A DNA stretch of 64,000 nt from Blastococcus sp. HT6-4. Lineage in GTDB: Bacteria; Actinomycetota; Actinomycetes; Mycobacteriales; Geodermatophilaceae. A program made the position numbers and the translations under genes. The notes under the pieces were generated by a model. That model ran no database searches, was not told the DNA's origin, and was given only the letters and a program-made list of their open reading frames with translations. Where the stretch lies: assembly GCF_039679125.1 (NCBI RefSeq), contig NZ_CP155551.1:620001-684000 (forward strand), written 5' to 3'. Below, piece after piece: positions 1 through 7,675 of the stretch (position 1 is its first letter; every line of letters starts with the position of its first letter).

Positions 1-3
1 GGG

Positions 4-723
4 TCATGCCGCCACCTCCGACTGCGCCCGCACCAGGGTGAGGAAGGCCTGCTCGAGGTCGTCGGACCGGCCGTCGGCGCGCAGCTGGGCCGGGGTGGAG
101 TCGGCCAGCAGCCTGCCCTCCCGGAGCAGGAGCAGCCGGTCGCAGCGGCCCGCCTCGTCCATGACGTGGCTGGAGACGATCAACGTGGTCCCCGCGGCAG
201 CGAGGGAGTGGAACCTCGCCCAGAGCTCGGCGCGCAGCACCGGGTCCAGCCCGACGGTCGGCTCGTCGAGGACCAGCACCTCCGGCGTGCCGACCAGGGC
301 GCAGGCCAGCGAGACGCGGCCGCGCTGACCGCCCGACAGGTCGCCCACCAGCTGGCCGGCCGCGCCGGTGAGGCCGACGTCCGTGAGCGCGGCGTCGGCC
401 TCGCGCGCACCCCGGCCGTACAGCGCGGCGAAGTGCCGGGCGTTCTCCCGGACGGTGAGGTCGGCGTAGATGCTCGGCGATTGGGTGACGTAGCCGACCC
501 GGGAGCGCAGCCCGGGGGAGCCGGCCGGCTCGCCGAGGACCGTGACGGTGCCCGAGCGGATCTGCTGCACGCCGACGAGAGCGCGCAGCAGGGTGGTCTT
601 CCCGCTGCCGCTGGGGCCGAGCAGGCCGGTGACCTGCCCGCGCGGGACGGTGAACGAGAGGCCGGGGAGGACGCGGCGGCGCCCCCGGTCGACGGTGAGA
701 TCGGTGACGACGACGGCGTCCAT
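4..723 (-). CDS. ABC transporter ATP-binding protein
   Basis: 239-aa nucleotide-binding subunit of an ABC-2 type exporter, acting at the inner face of the membrane. Walker A GPSGSGKTT lies at residues 36-44, signature LSGGQ at 129-133, Walker B VLVLDEP at 149-155 and the H-loop SSH at 184-186, so ATPase chemistry looks intact. An in-frame start further out exists at 762, but ATG at 723 is preferred because GGAAGG sits 6 nt before it and homology begins there. The stop TGA (positions 4-6) overlaps an ATG reading off the window edge (ATGA), so a permease probably follows in the same operon. A perfect inverted repeat at 752-779 lies just upstream and could be the operator. Substrate unknown; drug or lipid efflux is typical for this subfamily. 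Confidence 0.9.
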   Translation of the reverse strand: MDAVVVTDLTVDRGRRRVLPGLSFTVPRGQVTGLLGPSGSGKTTLLRALVGVQQIRSGTVTVLGEPAGSPGLRSRVGYVTQSPSIYADLTVRENARHFAALYGRGAREADAALTDVGLTGAAGQLVGDLSGGQRGRVSLACALVGTPEVLVLDEPTVGLDPVLRAELWARFHSLAAAGTTLIVSSHVMDEAGRCDRLLLLREGRLLADSTPAQLRADGRSDDLEQAFLTLVRAQSEVAA

Positions 724-751
724 GACGCACCTTCCGAGGAACTCAACGGCT

Positions 752-779
752 GATGAACTCAACGGTAGATGAGTTCATC
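752..779. promoter_or_regulatory. Inverted-repeat operator candidate
   Basis: GATGAACTCA (752-761) and its exact complement TGAGTTCATC (770-779) are separated by 8 nt, 29 nt upstream of the ABC ATPase start. The element GAACTCAACGG also occurs twice in direct orientation, at 739-749 and 755-765, so half-sites are reiterated at about one and a half helical turns. This is the geometry of a TetR/MarR/PadR-type repressor site. No such regulator gene is visible nearby within the window. Confidence 0.5.
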
Positions 780-787
780 GGGCCGCG

Positions 788-1740
788 TCAACGGGCCAGC
801 GCGTGGCCGAGCGCGGCGCCCGAGGACCAGGCACCCTCGACCTTCGCCGGGGCGTGCCAGCCGTCCCCGCAGAGACCTGTCCCGTCGACCAGGCCGTAGG
901 GCTCGTCCCGCGGGGAGGCCGGCCGGGCGAACGTCCAGCGGTGGACCGCCGTCCACTCGGGATCCACGTCGATGCCGAGAGCGGACCGCACGGCCGCCAC
1001 CACCGCCGGTAGGGCGGCCGCGGGGCGCTCGAGGTGCTCGGCGGCCAGCCCGGCCGTCGTGTGCGCGACCAGTACGGGGGCGGCGTCGCCGCGGCGGTCG
1101 CCGTCGTCGGCGATCCACTCCACGGCGGGGTCGTCGTGCACGAAGGCGCCGTGCAGGTCGGCCGGCCATCGCCGGCCGGCCCAGCCGAGGACCACCGCGA
1201 GGGCGGGCTGCCAGGCCTCCGCGGTGGCCAGGCGCCCCGCCGGGCCGGCCGGGTCGAGCAGCCGCGCGGCCTGGGGCCCCGGCATCGCGAGGACGGCGGC
1301 CGGCACCGCCCGCCCGTCGACGGCGGGGCCGGCCGTGACCCTCCGCACTTCGGTCCCCGGCCGGAGGTCAGGCCGGTGGCGAGGTCGATGGCGAGGCAGC
1401 GTGAGCCGCCCGGGGTCCCGTACCGCAGCGGCCCGGACTTCCGCTCCCGGACGCCCTCGGGCCCGATCACCGCGAAGGTGTCCGTCCAGGGGTGGGCCAG
1501 CCCGCGGTCCACCCAGTCGGCCACCACGGCGGCGAACGGGGAGCCGTCGCTCGCGGTGAGCTACGAGGCGCCGAGGTCCACCGGCCGGCCGTGCACGGTC
1601 CGGGAGGAGAGCCGACCTCCCGGGGCCCGCCCCCGGTCCAGCACCTGCACCTCGCGACCGGCGTCTCGCAGCGCGCGGGCGCAGGCGAGGCCGGCGATGC
1701 CGGCGCCGATGACGGTCACGGGAGCGCTGTCGGGAGCCAC
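788..1740 (-). pseudogene. Broken FAD/NAD(P)-dependent amine-oxidase-like gene
   Basis: Remnant of a renalase-like flavoprotein of about 317 aa. A GTG at 1740 opens a good N-terminus with the dinucleotide-binding motif GAGIAGLACA and the second FAD motif APGGRLSSR. Reading then meets an in-frame TAG near 1560, in the segment GAS-stop-LTASDGSPF. The frame resumes through VADWVDRGLAHPW, then shifts by one base near 1375: a -1 change after CLAIDLATGL puts RPGTEVRRV into the next frame, which runs to the stop at 788. Total length 953 nt equals an intact gene minus one base. Both lesions are seen directly; they could be true decay or sequencing errors. Family assignment rests on the Rossmann motif and overall layout. 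Confidence 0.75.
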
Positions 1741-1793
1741 GCCCCGATCCTGGGGGGCGCGACCCGTCCGCGCCCGCCCGGCAGAATCGCCGC

Positions 1794-2594
1794 GTGCCCG
1801 AGATGATCACCGATCCCACCGATCCACGCGTGGCCGACTTCCGCGACCTCAAGGCGGGCGACCGCCCCGCCGGGCGCGAGCGCGGCACCGGGCCGGTGAT
1901 CGTAGAGGGCGTTCCGGCGGTGCAGCGCCTGCTGGCCTCCCCGTACCGGGTGCGGGCGGTCCTCGGTGTGCCCGGACGTGTCTCGGCGCTCGGCCTGCCC
2001 GACGACGTGCCCGCCTACGAGGCCGACAAGTGGGTGCTCTCGGAGGTCATCGGGTTCCGGCTGACCCGTGGCGTCGTCGCCTCCGCCGATCGCCGTCCGC
2101 CGGCCGACCTGGACGACCTGCTGACGGGCCCCGATCCCTCGGCACCCCGCCGGCTGGCCGTCCTGGAGGCGCTCAACGACGCCGAGAACCTGGGCTCGAT
2201 CGCGCGGTCGGCGGTCGCGCTCGGCGTGGACGGGCTGCTGCTGGACCCGCGCTGCGCCGACCCGCTGTACCGCCGCTCGGTGCGCGTCTCCATGGGCCAC
2301 GTGCTCTCGCTGCCGTTCGCCGTGCTGCCCGACTGGCCGGACGGCCTGCGGCGACTCCACGAGTCGGGCTATCTCACGGTGGCCCTGACCCCGGCCGCCG
2401 ATGCGGTCGACCTGGGTGACGTCGATCCGCGCGCCCACCCGCGCACCGCGGTGCTGCTCGGCGCCGAGGGGCCGGGGCTCACGCCGGAGGCGCAGCAGGC
2501 CGCGCGGGTGCGCGCCCGCATCCCCATGCGGACGGGCGTGGACTCCCTGGGCGTCGCCGCCGCCGCGGCGGTCGCCTTCGCCACCCTCCGCTGA
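1794..2594 (+). CDS. SpoU/TrmH-family RNA 2'-O-methyltransferase
   Basis: 266-aa SPOUT-class enzyme expected to transfer methyl from SAM to a ribose 2'-OH of rRNA or tRNA. Motif 1 is NDAENLGSIARS (128-139), motif 2 LLGAEGPGL (221-229) and motif 3 IPM...VDSLGVAAA (243-256). Motif 3 in this family normally reads DSLNVAAA; here the Asn is Gly253. Residues 1-110 form a substrate-recognition extension. The GTG at 1794 lies 6 nt after a -10-like CAGAAT, which suggests a leaderless message; ATG at 1803 is an alternative. In mycobacteria the homologous gene (Rv0881) sits near sepH and serC, as here. The RNA target cannot be read from the sequence. Confidence 0.88.
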   Translation: MPEMITDPTDPRVADFRDLKAGDRPAGRERGTGPVIVEGVPAVQRLLASPYRVRAVLGVPGRVSALGLPDDVPAYEADKWVLSEVIGFRLTRGVVASADRRPPADLDDLLTGPDPSAPRRLAVLEALNDAENLGSIARSAVALGVDGLLLDPRCADPLYRRSVRVSMGHVLSLPFAVLPDWPDGLRRLHESGYLTVALTPAADAVDLGDVDPRAHPRTAVLLGAEGPGLTPEAQQAARVRARIPMRTGVDSLGVAAAAAVAFATLR

Positions 2595-2600
2595 GCCGCG

Positions 2601-3074
2601 TCAGCCGCGCAGGGAGAAGCGGGCCAGCATCGCGCGGGCCTCCTCGGCGTGCGCCGGGTGGCACATCACGTCGTACCGGCTGGCGACGATCTTGCTGGTG
2701 CTGGTGAAATCCCGTTTGCCGCGGGTGGCGGCGTACCCCATCCCGCCGAAGGCCGCGCCGAACGCGACACCGATCAGCAGCCCGAGGAGCACCGAGCTGA
2801 TCCAGTCGCCGCCGTCCGGGGCGAAGATGCCCAGCAGCAGGCCGACGAACAGACCCCACCAGGCGCCGGCCGCGGCTCCGGCGGCGATCGCCCGCCCCGT
2901 GGTCATGCGGCCGGTGACCGTCTCGACCATCCGCAGGTCGGTGCCGATGATGGTCACGTTCTCGACGGCGAACTTCTCGTCGGAGAGATAGTCGACGGCC
3001 GCCTGGGCCTTCTCGTAGCTGTCGTAGGACCCGACCTGCACGCCGCCGAGCGGCATGGATACCGACGCTGACAT
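2601..3074 (-). CDS. General stress protein 17M-like membrane protein
   Basis: 157-aa protein of the YflT/GSP17M type. The N-terminus (GGVQVGSYDSYEKAQAAVDYLS, cited in two parts: GGVQVGSYDSYE and KAQAAVDYLS) is the family's soluble domain. Two hydrophobic glycine-rich segments follow, around residues 62-85 and 90-112, that could insert in the membrane, then a soluble tail ending in MLARFSLRG. The start ATG at 3074 has GGGAG 8 nt upstream. It is convergent with the methyltransferase, only 6 bp apart. The biochemical role of the family is not established; association with general stress is family knowledge. Confidence 0.75.
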   Translation of the reverse strand: MSASVSMPLGGVQVGSYDSYEKAQAAVDYLSDEKFAVENVTIIGTDLRMVETVTGRMTTGRAIAAGAAAGAWWGLFVGLLLGIFAPDGGDWISSVLLGLLIGVAFGAAFGGMGYAATRGKRDFTSTSKIVASRYDVMCHPAHAEEARAMLARFSLRG

Positions 3075-3144
3075 CGCTTCACTCCCTGGATCGTGGACGA
3101 CAGCGGTCTACCCAGGTGCTCCGGGTGGACACGTCCCAGGGTGT

Positions 3145-4059
3145 TCAGCGGTTCCGGCGGACCCCGAACACGATGTCCTCCCACGCCGGGATGCGGGCTC
3201 GCGGGTCCTCGTCCTCGGGGTCGTCGCCGCCGCGCCCGAGGATCACGGTGTCGTGCTCGGCCACCTCGTCCAGCAGCGCGGTCATCGCCTCGTCGTCCTC
3301 GGGGGAGCCGTCGGGCGCGTGCACGTCGCGGACGTGCTCGACCTCGTCGAGCGCGGAGACGGGGGAGACCGCCGGGGTGGGTTCGGGTTCGGGGGTGCGG
3401 ACCACGGCGACCGGCCGGCTGCGGGGCACGGGCGCCAGCCCGGCCGGGACCTCGGGGACGACGCGCACCAGGCGGGTGCCCTCGGCGAAGTCGGTCGTCG
3501 CGGCGTCGGCGGGGGTGACCGTGCGGGAGGGCACGTCGTAGGTCCAGCGGGCGGTGCCCGACTTGGCCCCGGCGCGCCAGGCGCCGGTGACGACCCAGCC
3601 GCCGCCGTCGCCGCGGAAGGCGTCCCACTCCACCGCGTCGACGTCGGTGTCGATCAGCCGGAGCCGCTCGACCATGAACTGCTGGAGGGCGGCGCCGGGC
3701 GCGCCGTCGGTGAGCCGGACGCGCGCCTGCCGGGCCTGCTCGGCCACGCGCTCGCGCTCCTGCAGCACCGGGTGGGCGAAGCGCATGATCCGCTCGACCC
3801 GCGCCCCGGTGGCGGCGGCGACCTGCTCGGGGGTCTCGCCGGCCCGGATGCGGGACTGGATCACCCGCGGCGGCAGCTCGTTGCCGAGGTCGACGTCGAT
3901 CTGGGTGAGCCGGCGGGCGTCCCCCCGGGCGGCCGCGCGGACGCGGTCGTCGATCGGGAGGTGGAACATCGAGCCGCCCTCGGCGGTGTCGGGGCCGTCC
4001 TCGGCGAGAATCAGGCTCTTCCCGTCGTCGGAGAGCGCCACGAGGCGCAACGTGCGCAT
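3145..4059 (-). CDS. sepH: Septation protein SepH
   Basis: 304-aa DUF3071 protein. In Streptomyces and mycobacteria SepH binds FtsZ, promotes its assembly and helps place the division septum; it acts in the cytoplasm at the Z-ring. The conserved N-terminal domain (MRTLRLVALSDDGKSL, about residues 1-170) contains a helix-turn-helix-like stretch around PPRVIQSRIRAGETPEQVAA. An acidic, Pro-rich linker follows, and the family's C-terminal signature PAWEDIVFGVRRNR ends the protein. Start ATG at 4059 is fixed by AGGAGG with 7 nt spacing, a strong site. Position near SpoU, serC and citA matches the mycobacterial order (Rv0883c). A second division locus (glp/sepX) lies at 43-46 kb. Confidence 0.93.
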   Translation of the reverse strand: MRTLRLVALSDDGKSLILAEDGPDTAEGGSMFHLPIDDRVRAAARGDARRLTQIDVDLGNELPPRVIQSRIRAGETPEQVAAATGARVERIMRFAHPVLQERERVAEQARQARVRLTDGAPGAALQQFMVERLRLIDTDVDAVEWDAFRGDGGGWVVTGAWRAGAKSGTARWTYDVPSRTVTPADAATTDFAEGTRLVRVVPEVPAGLAPVPRSRPVAVVRTPEPEPTPAVSPVSALDEVEHVRDVHAPDGSPEDDEAMTALLDEVAEHDTVILGRGGDDPEDEDPRARIPAWEDIVFGVRRNR

Positions 4060-4306
4060 GGGGCGACCTCCTGCAGCCGGTGCGACCGGGCCCGGACGAG
4101 AGCCCGGTCCCCGAGGCTAACCGGGTTCTCCCGATCGGGCCTGCAGGCGCTCGGCGTGGCGCGCGGGCGACGCGCCGGCCGCGCCCCTCCGTCCGGGGGT
4201 GCCGGAGCGGGCTTTCCACGCCGATGACAGTCCCGACACATGTCCGCAACGAGCGCTCGCGACAGTGGCTGCCGGGAGCGGCACCACAGCGAGCCGAGGA
4301 GGTGCG

Positions 4307-6199
4307 ATGGCCAGTCCGGTGACCGGCGCGCTCCCGGGGTCCCTGCCGGCCCTGGAATCCCTCGCGCCGCCTGAGGCCCTGCCGGCCGCGGTCCGCGGCG
4401 TCATCGGGAGGATCGCCGGCGTCGCCGGTGCCTGGGGCCCCGCCCCGTCGCCCGACGGCAGCCGGCTCGCCTACGTCACCGACCGGTCCGGGCTGCCCCG
4501 GCTGGAGGTCGCCGCCCTCGACGGCGCGACGCCGCCGGCGGTCGTGTCCGGCCCGGGCCAGGAGGTCGTCTGCGTCGCGTGGTCACCCGACGGCGCCTGG
4601 CTGGCCTACCTCGTCAGCCCCGGCGGGTCGATCTGCGCCGAGCTGCACGTCGTCCGCCCCGACGGGACCGGTCACCGGGTGCTGGCCGGGCACGATCCGC
4701 GGGCCACGGTCTTCCCGGGCTTCTGGAGCGGTCCGGAGCACTACGCCTGCTCGATCGCGCCGGGCACCGGCCCGGACGCCGACGTCGTCCTGGTCGACGT
4801 CGGCACCGGCGAGCAGCGCACCCTCGCCTCCGGCGGCTTCCTGTCCGTCACCGCGGTCTCCGCCGACCGGCGGACCGTGCTCGCCCGCCGGGGGCCGCGC
4901 GCCTTCCGGCACGTCGTCGTCATCGACGTCGCCACCGGGATCCAGCGCCGCGTCCTGCCGCTGGACGCCCCCGGCGGCATCGCCTCCGAGGACGGCCGGT
5001 TCTCGGCCGACGGGCGGACGGTCTACCTCCGCGCCGCCCTGCCCGGCCCACCCGGCGCCGACCGCGCCGGTCTCGTCGCCGTCCCCGTGGACGCCGACGG
5101 CGTGCCCGGTCCCGGCCGCCGGATCCTGTACCGGGCCGACGCCGACCTCGACGGCTACGTGCTGCGCCGGGACGGCACCGTGCTCGCCGTGTGGAACGCC
5201 GCCGGGGTCACCCGGCTGCGCCTGCACGCCCTGTCCGACGGCGCGGTCGTGCGGGACGTCCCCCTGCCCGAGCCGGTGCTGTCGGGATGGGCCCCGCTGC
5301 CCGGCGGTGATGCGCTGGTCGGGGAGCTGACCGGCCCCCGGGCGCCCCGCGGGCTGTGGCGGGTGCCCCTGGACGGCGCCGGCGCGGCGGCGCGGCTGGC
5401 GTGCTCGCCGGCCCTCCCCGAGCCCCGCGGGCTGGTCGACCCCGTCCTGCACGAGTACGTCGCTCCCGACGGCGTCCCGCTCTCGGGCTGGCTCTACACG
5501 CCGGCGGGGACGCAGGGGCCCAACCGCACGGTGATCACCTTCCACGGGGGCCCGGAGGGGCAGGAGCGCCCCGCCTGGTCACCGGTCGCCCAGTGCCTGG
5601 TCGCCGCCGGCCTCACCGTGTTCGCGCCCAACGTCCGGGGCTCCGGCGGGTCGGGACGGGCGTTCATGACCGCCGACGACGGCCCGGCGCGCGAGGCCTC
5701 CTTCGCCGACGTCCGGACCACCGTCGACGAGCTGGTCACCGCCGGCATCGCCGCGCCCGGGCAGGTGGGGGCGCACGGGTGGTCCTACGGCGGCTACCTG
5801 ACCCTCGTGGCGCTCACCCGGTGGCCGGACCTCTTCGCCGCCGGTGCGTCGCTGGCCGGCATGAGCGACCTGCGCACCTTCTTCGCCGGGACCGAGCCGT
5901 GGATGGCCACGGCCTCGGTCACCGAGTACGGCGACCCCGTCGCCGACCACGGCATGCTGGCGGCGATCTCGCCGATGACGGCGCTGGACCGGCTGACCTC
6001 CCCGGTCCTGCTGGCCCACGGCGACCGGGACACCAACGTCCCCGTCGCCGAGTCGGTGCAGGCGCACCAGGCGCTGCAGGCCCGCGGTGCACGCACCGAT
6101 CTGCTGCTCCTCCCCGGTGAGGGCCACGCGATCGTCGGCCGGGAGCACCTGGTCGAACTGGGCGAGCGCCTCGTCGCCTGGTTCGATCGGTGGCTGTGA
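4307..6199 (+). CDS. S9-family prolyl-oligopeptidase-like serine peptidase
   Basis: 630-aa cytoplasmic peptidase. Residues about 40-370 carry WD40-like propeller strands (repeated SPDGSRLAYV, SPDGAWLAYL type motifs), and the C-terminal 250 residues form an alpha/beta hydrolase. The triad is visible: Ser493 in GWSYGG, Asp575 in HGDRDTNVP and His607 in GEGHAI. A GGGPEG oxyanion-type loop precedes it. An in-frame start upstream at 4199 exists but ATG at 4307 has GAGGAGG 3-4 nt before the spacer and starts the homologous region. The stop codon overlaps the start of the ATP-grasp gene, so the two are translationally coupled. It likely cleaves short peptides with acylaminoacyl- or dipeptidyl-peptidase-like specificity; the exact substrate is unknown. 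No signal peptide is seen. Confidence 0.9.
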   Translation: MASPVTGALPGSLPALESLAPPEALPAAVRGVIGRIAGVAGAWGPAPSPDGSRLAYVTDRSGLPRLEVAALDGATPPAVVSGPGQEVVCVAWSPDGAWLAYLVSPGGSICAELHVVRPDGTGHRVLAGHDPRATVFPGFWSGPEHYACSIAPGTGPDADVVLVDVGTGEQRTLASGGFLSVTAVSADRRTVLARRGPRAFRHVVVIDVATGIQRRVLPLDAPGGIASEDGRFSADGRTVYLRAALPGPPGADRAGLVAVPVDADGVPGPGRRILYRADADLDGYVLRRDGTVLAVWNAAGVTRLRLHALSDGAVVRDVPLPEPVLSGWAPLPGGDALVGELTGPRAPRGLWRVPLDGAGAAARLACSPALPEPRGLVDPVLHEYVAPDGVPLSGWLYTPAGTQGPNRTVITFHGGPEGQERPAWSPVAQCLVAAGLTVFAPNVRGSGGSGRAFMTADDGPAREASFADVRTTVDELVTAGIAAPGQVGAHGWSYGGYLTLVALTRWPDLFAAGASLAGMSDLRTFFAGTEPWMATASVTEYGDPVADHGMLAAISPMTALDRLTSPVLLAHGDRDTNVPVAESVQAHQALQARGARTDLLLLPGEGHAIVGREHLVELGERLVAWFDRWL

Positions 6200-7665
6200 G
6201 CGGAGATCTCTTCGCCGGTTACCCCACCGACCGCACCGACGAGGCCGTCGGCCCGGACGGCCGGCTGCGCAGCGCGTGGGCCGGGCCGGCCGATGCCCTG
6301 GACCGGCTCGGCGCGGTCGGGCTGGCCGCCGCCGCGGCGGACCTGACGGCGCGTCGCCGGCAGCGCGGCGTGGTCGTGTCGACGTGGGCGGACGGCCGCC
6401 AGCAGCTGTGCCCGGTTCCGATGGACCCGGTGCCGCGGGTGCTGGACGCCGGCGCGTGGGCGGCGGTGTCGGCCGGCGTGGTGCAGCGGCACCGGGCGCT
6501 CAACGCCTTCCTCGCCGACGCCTACCGCCCGGCGGGGCGCCGGCGCGGTGACCCCGACCGGGCGGCGGAGATCGTGCGGGCCGGGGTGGTCCCCGAGTGG
6601 GCGGTGGCGCACAGCCCGGGCCGCGATCCCGCTGCGGTGGCGCGCGCCTGGGCCGGGCAGCCGCGGGCGACCGTGGCGGCGACCGACGTCGTCCGCGGCG
6701 CCGACGGCCGGTGGGTGGTCGCGCGGGACAACCTGCAGGTGCCCTCGGGCATCGGCTACGCGCTGGCCGACCGGGACGCCGCTCGGGCGGCGGTCCCCGA
6801 GCTGTTCGCCGACCGGCAGCCGGCCGATCCCCGGGCGGCGGTGCCGTTGCTGTCCCACGCCCTCGCGTCGGCCGCTCCGCCGGGATGCCCCGGGCCGCCG
6901 CGGATCGCCCTCCTGACGCAGGGGGAGGCCGACGGCGCGTGGTTCGAGCACCAGGTGCTCGCCGAGGCGCTGGGCGTCCCCCTGGTGCGGGCCGCCGACC
7001 TCTGGCCGCGCGCCGACGGCGGGCTGGAGGCGGCGGTGGACGGCGCACGGGTCCCGGTCGACGTGCTCTACCGGCGCTTCGACGACGCCTCGCTCGGCGC
7101 CTACCCCACGGCGGTCGGCGTGTCCCTCGACGTCGCCCTGACCGAGGCGGTGCGCACGGGACGGCTCGGGCTGGCCAACGTGCCCGGCAACGGGGTCGCC
7201 GACGACGCCGCCGGCTACGCCTGGGTGCCGGCGATGATCCGCTTCTACCTGGACGAGGAGCCGCTGCTCGGGCAGGCCGCCACCTGGGTGCTGGCCGATC
7301 CGGCCGCCTGGGCCGCCGTGCGCTCCCGGCTGCGCGAGCTGGAGGTGCACCCGGTCGCCGGCTACGGCGGCCGGGGGGTGGTGCACGGCCCGAGCTGCTC
7401 GGCGGCCGAGCTGGACGCCCTGCGGGCGGAGATCGCCGCGGCTCCGCACCGGTTCGTGGCCCGGGAGCCGCTGGAGTTCTCCACGGCCCCCACGCTCGTC
7501 GACGGGGTGCTGCGCCCCCGCCCGGTCGACCTCCGGGTGTTCTCCGTGGCCGGCGCGACGACGAGTGCGCTGCCGGTGGCCCTGACCCGGGTGGCTCCCG
7601 GGCCCCGGCCGGCCCGGCCCGGGGTCCCGGGCGGCGGGAGCAAGGACACCTGGCTGATGCGCTGA
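6196..7665 (+). CDS. Circularly permuted ATP-grasp protein
   Basis: 489-aa member of the CP-ATP-grasp type 2 family (DUF404/DUF407-like), thought to join an amine to a carboxylate using ATP; peptide products are proposed for relatives. Recognisable blocks are WADGRQQLCPVPMDPVPRV (about 60), RDNLQVPSGIGYAL (about 180), LLTQGEADGAWFEHQVLAEA (about 240), YRRFDDASLGAYP (about 295) and GYGGRGVV (about 390). GTG at 6196 overlaps the peptidase stop (GTGA); GTG at 6190 is also possible. Relatives often sit beside alpha-E and transglutaminase-like genes; here the partner is an S9 peptidase instead. Substrates are unknown. Confidence 0.82.
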   Translation: MSGDLFAGYPTDRTDEAVGPDGRLRSAWAGPADALDRLGAVGLAAAAADLTARRRQRGVVVSTWADGRQQLCPVPMDPVPRVLDAGAWAAVSAGVVQRHRALNAFLADAYRPAGRRRGDPDRAAEIVRAGVVPEWAVAHSPGRDPAAVARAWAGQPRATVAATDVVRGADGRWVVARDNLQVPSGIGYALADRDAARAAVPELFADRQPADPRAAVPLLSHALASAAPPGCPGPPRIALLTQGEADGAWFEHQVLAEALGVPLVRAADLWPRADGGLEAAVDGARVPVDVLYRRFDDASLGAYPTAVGVSLDVALTEAVRTGRLGLANVPGNGVADDAAGYAWVPAMIRFYLDEEPLLGQAATWVLADPAAWAAVRSRLRELEVHPVAGYGGRGVVHGPSCSAAELDALRAEIAAAPHRFVAREPLEFSTAPTLVDGVLRPRPVDLRVFSVAGATTSALPVALTRVAPGPRPARPGVPGGGSKDTWLMR

Positions 7666-7675
7666 GCCCCCGGGG

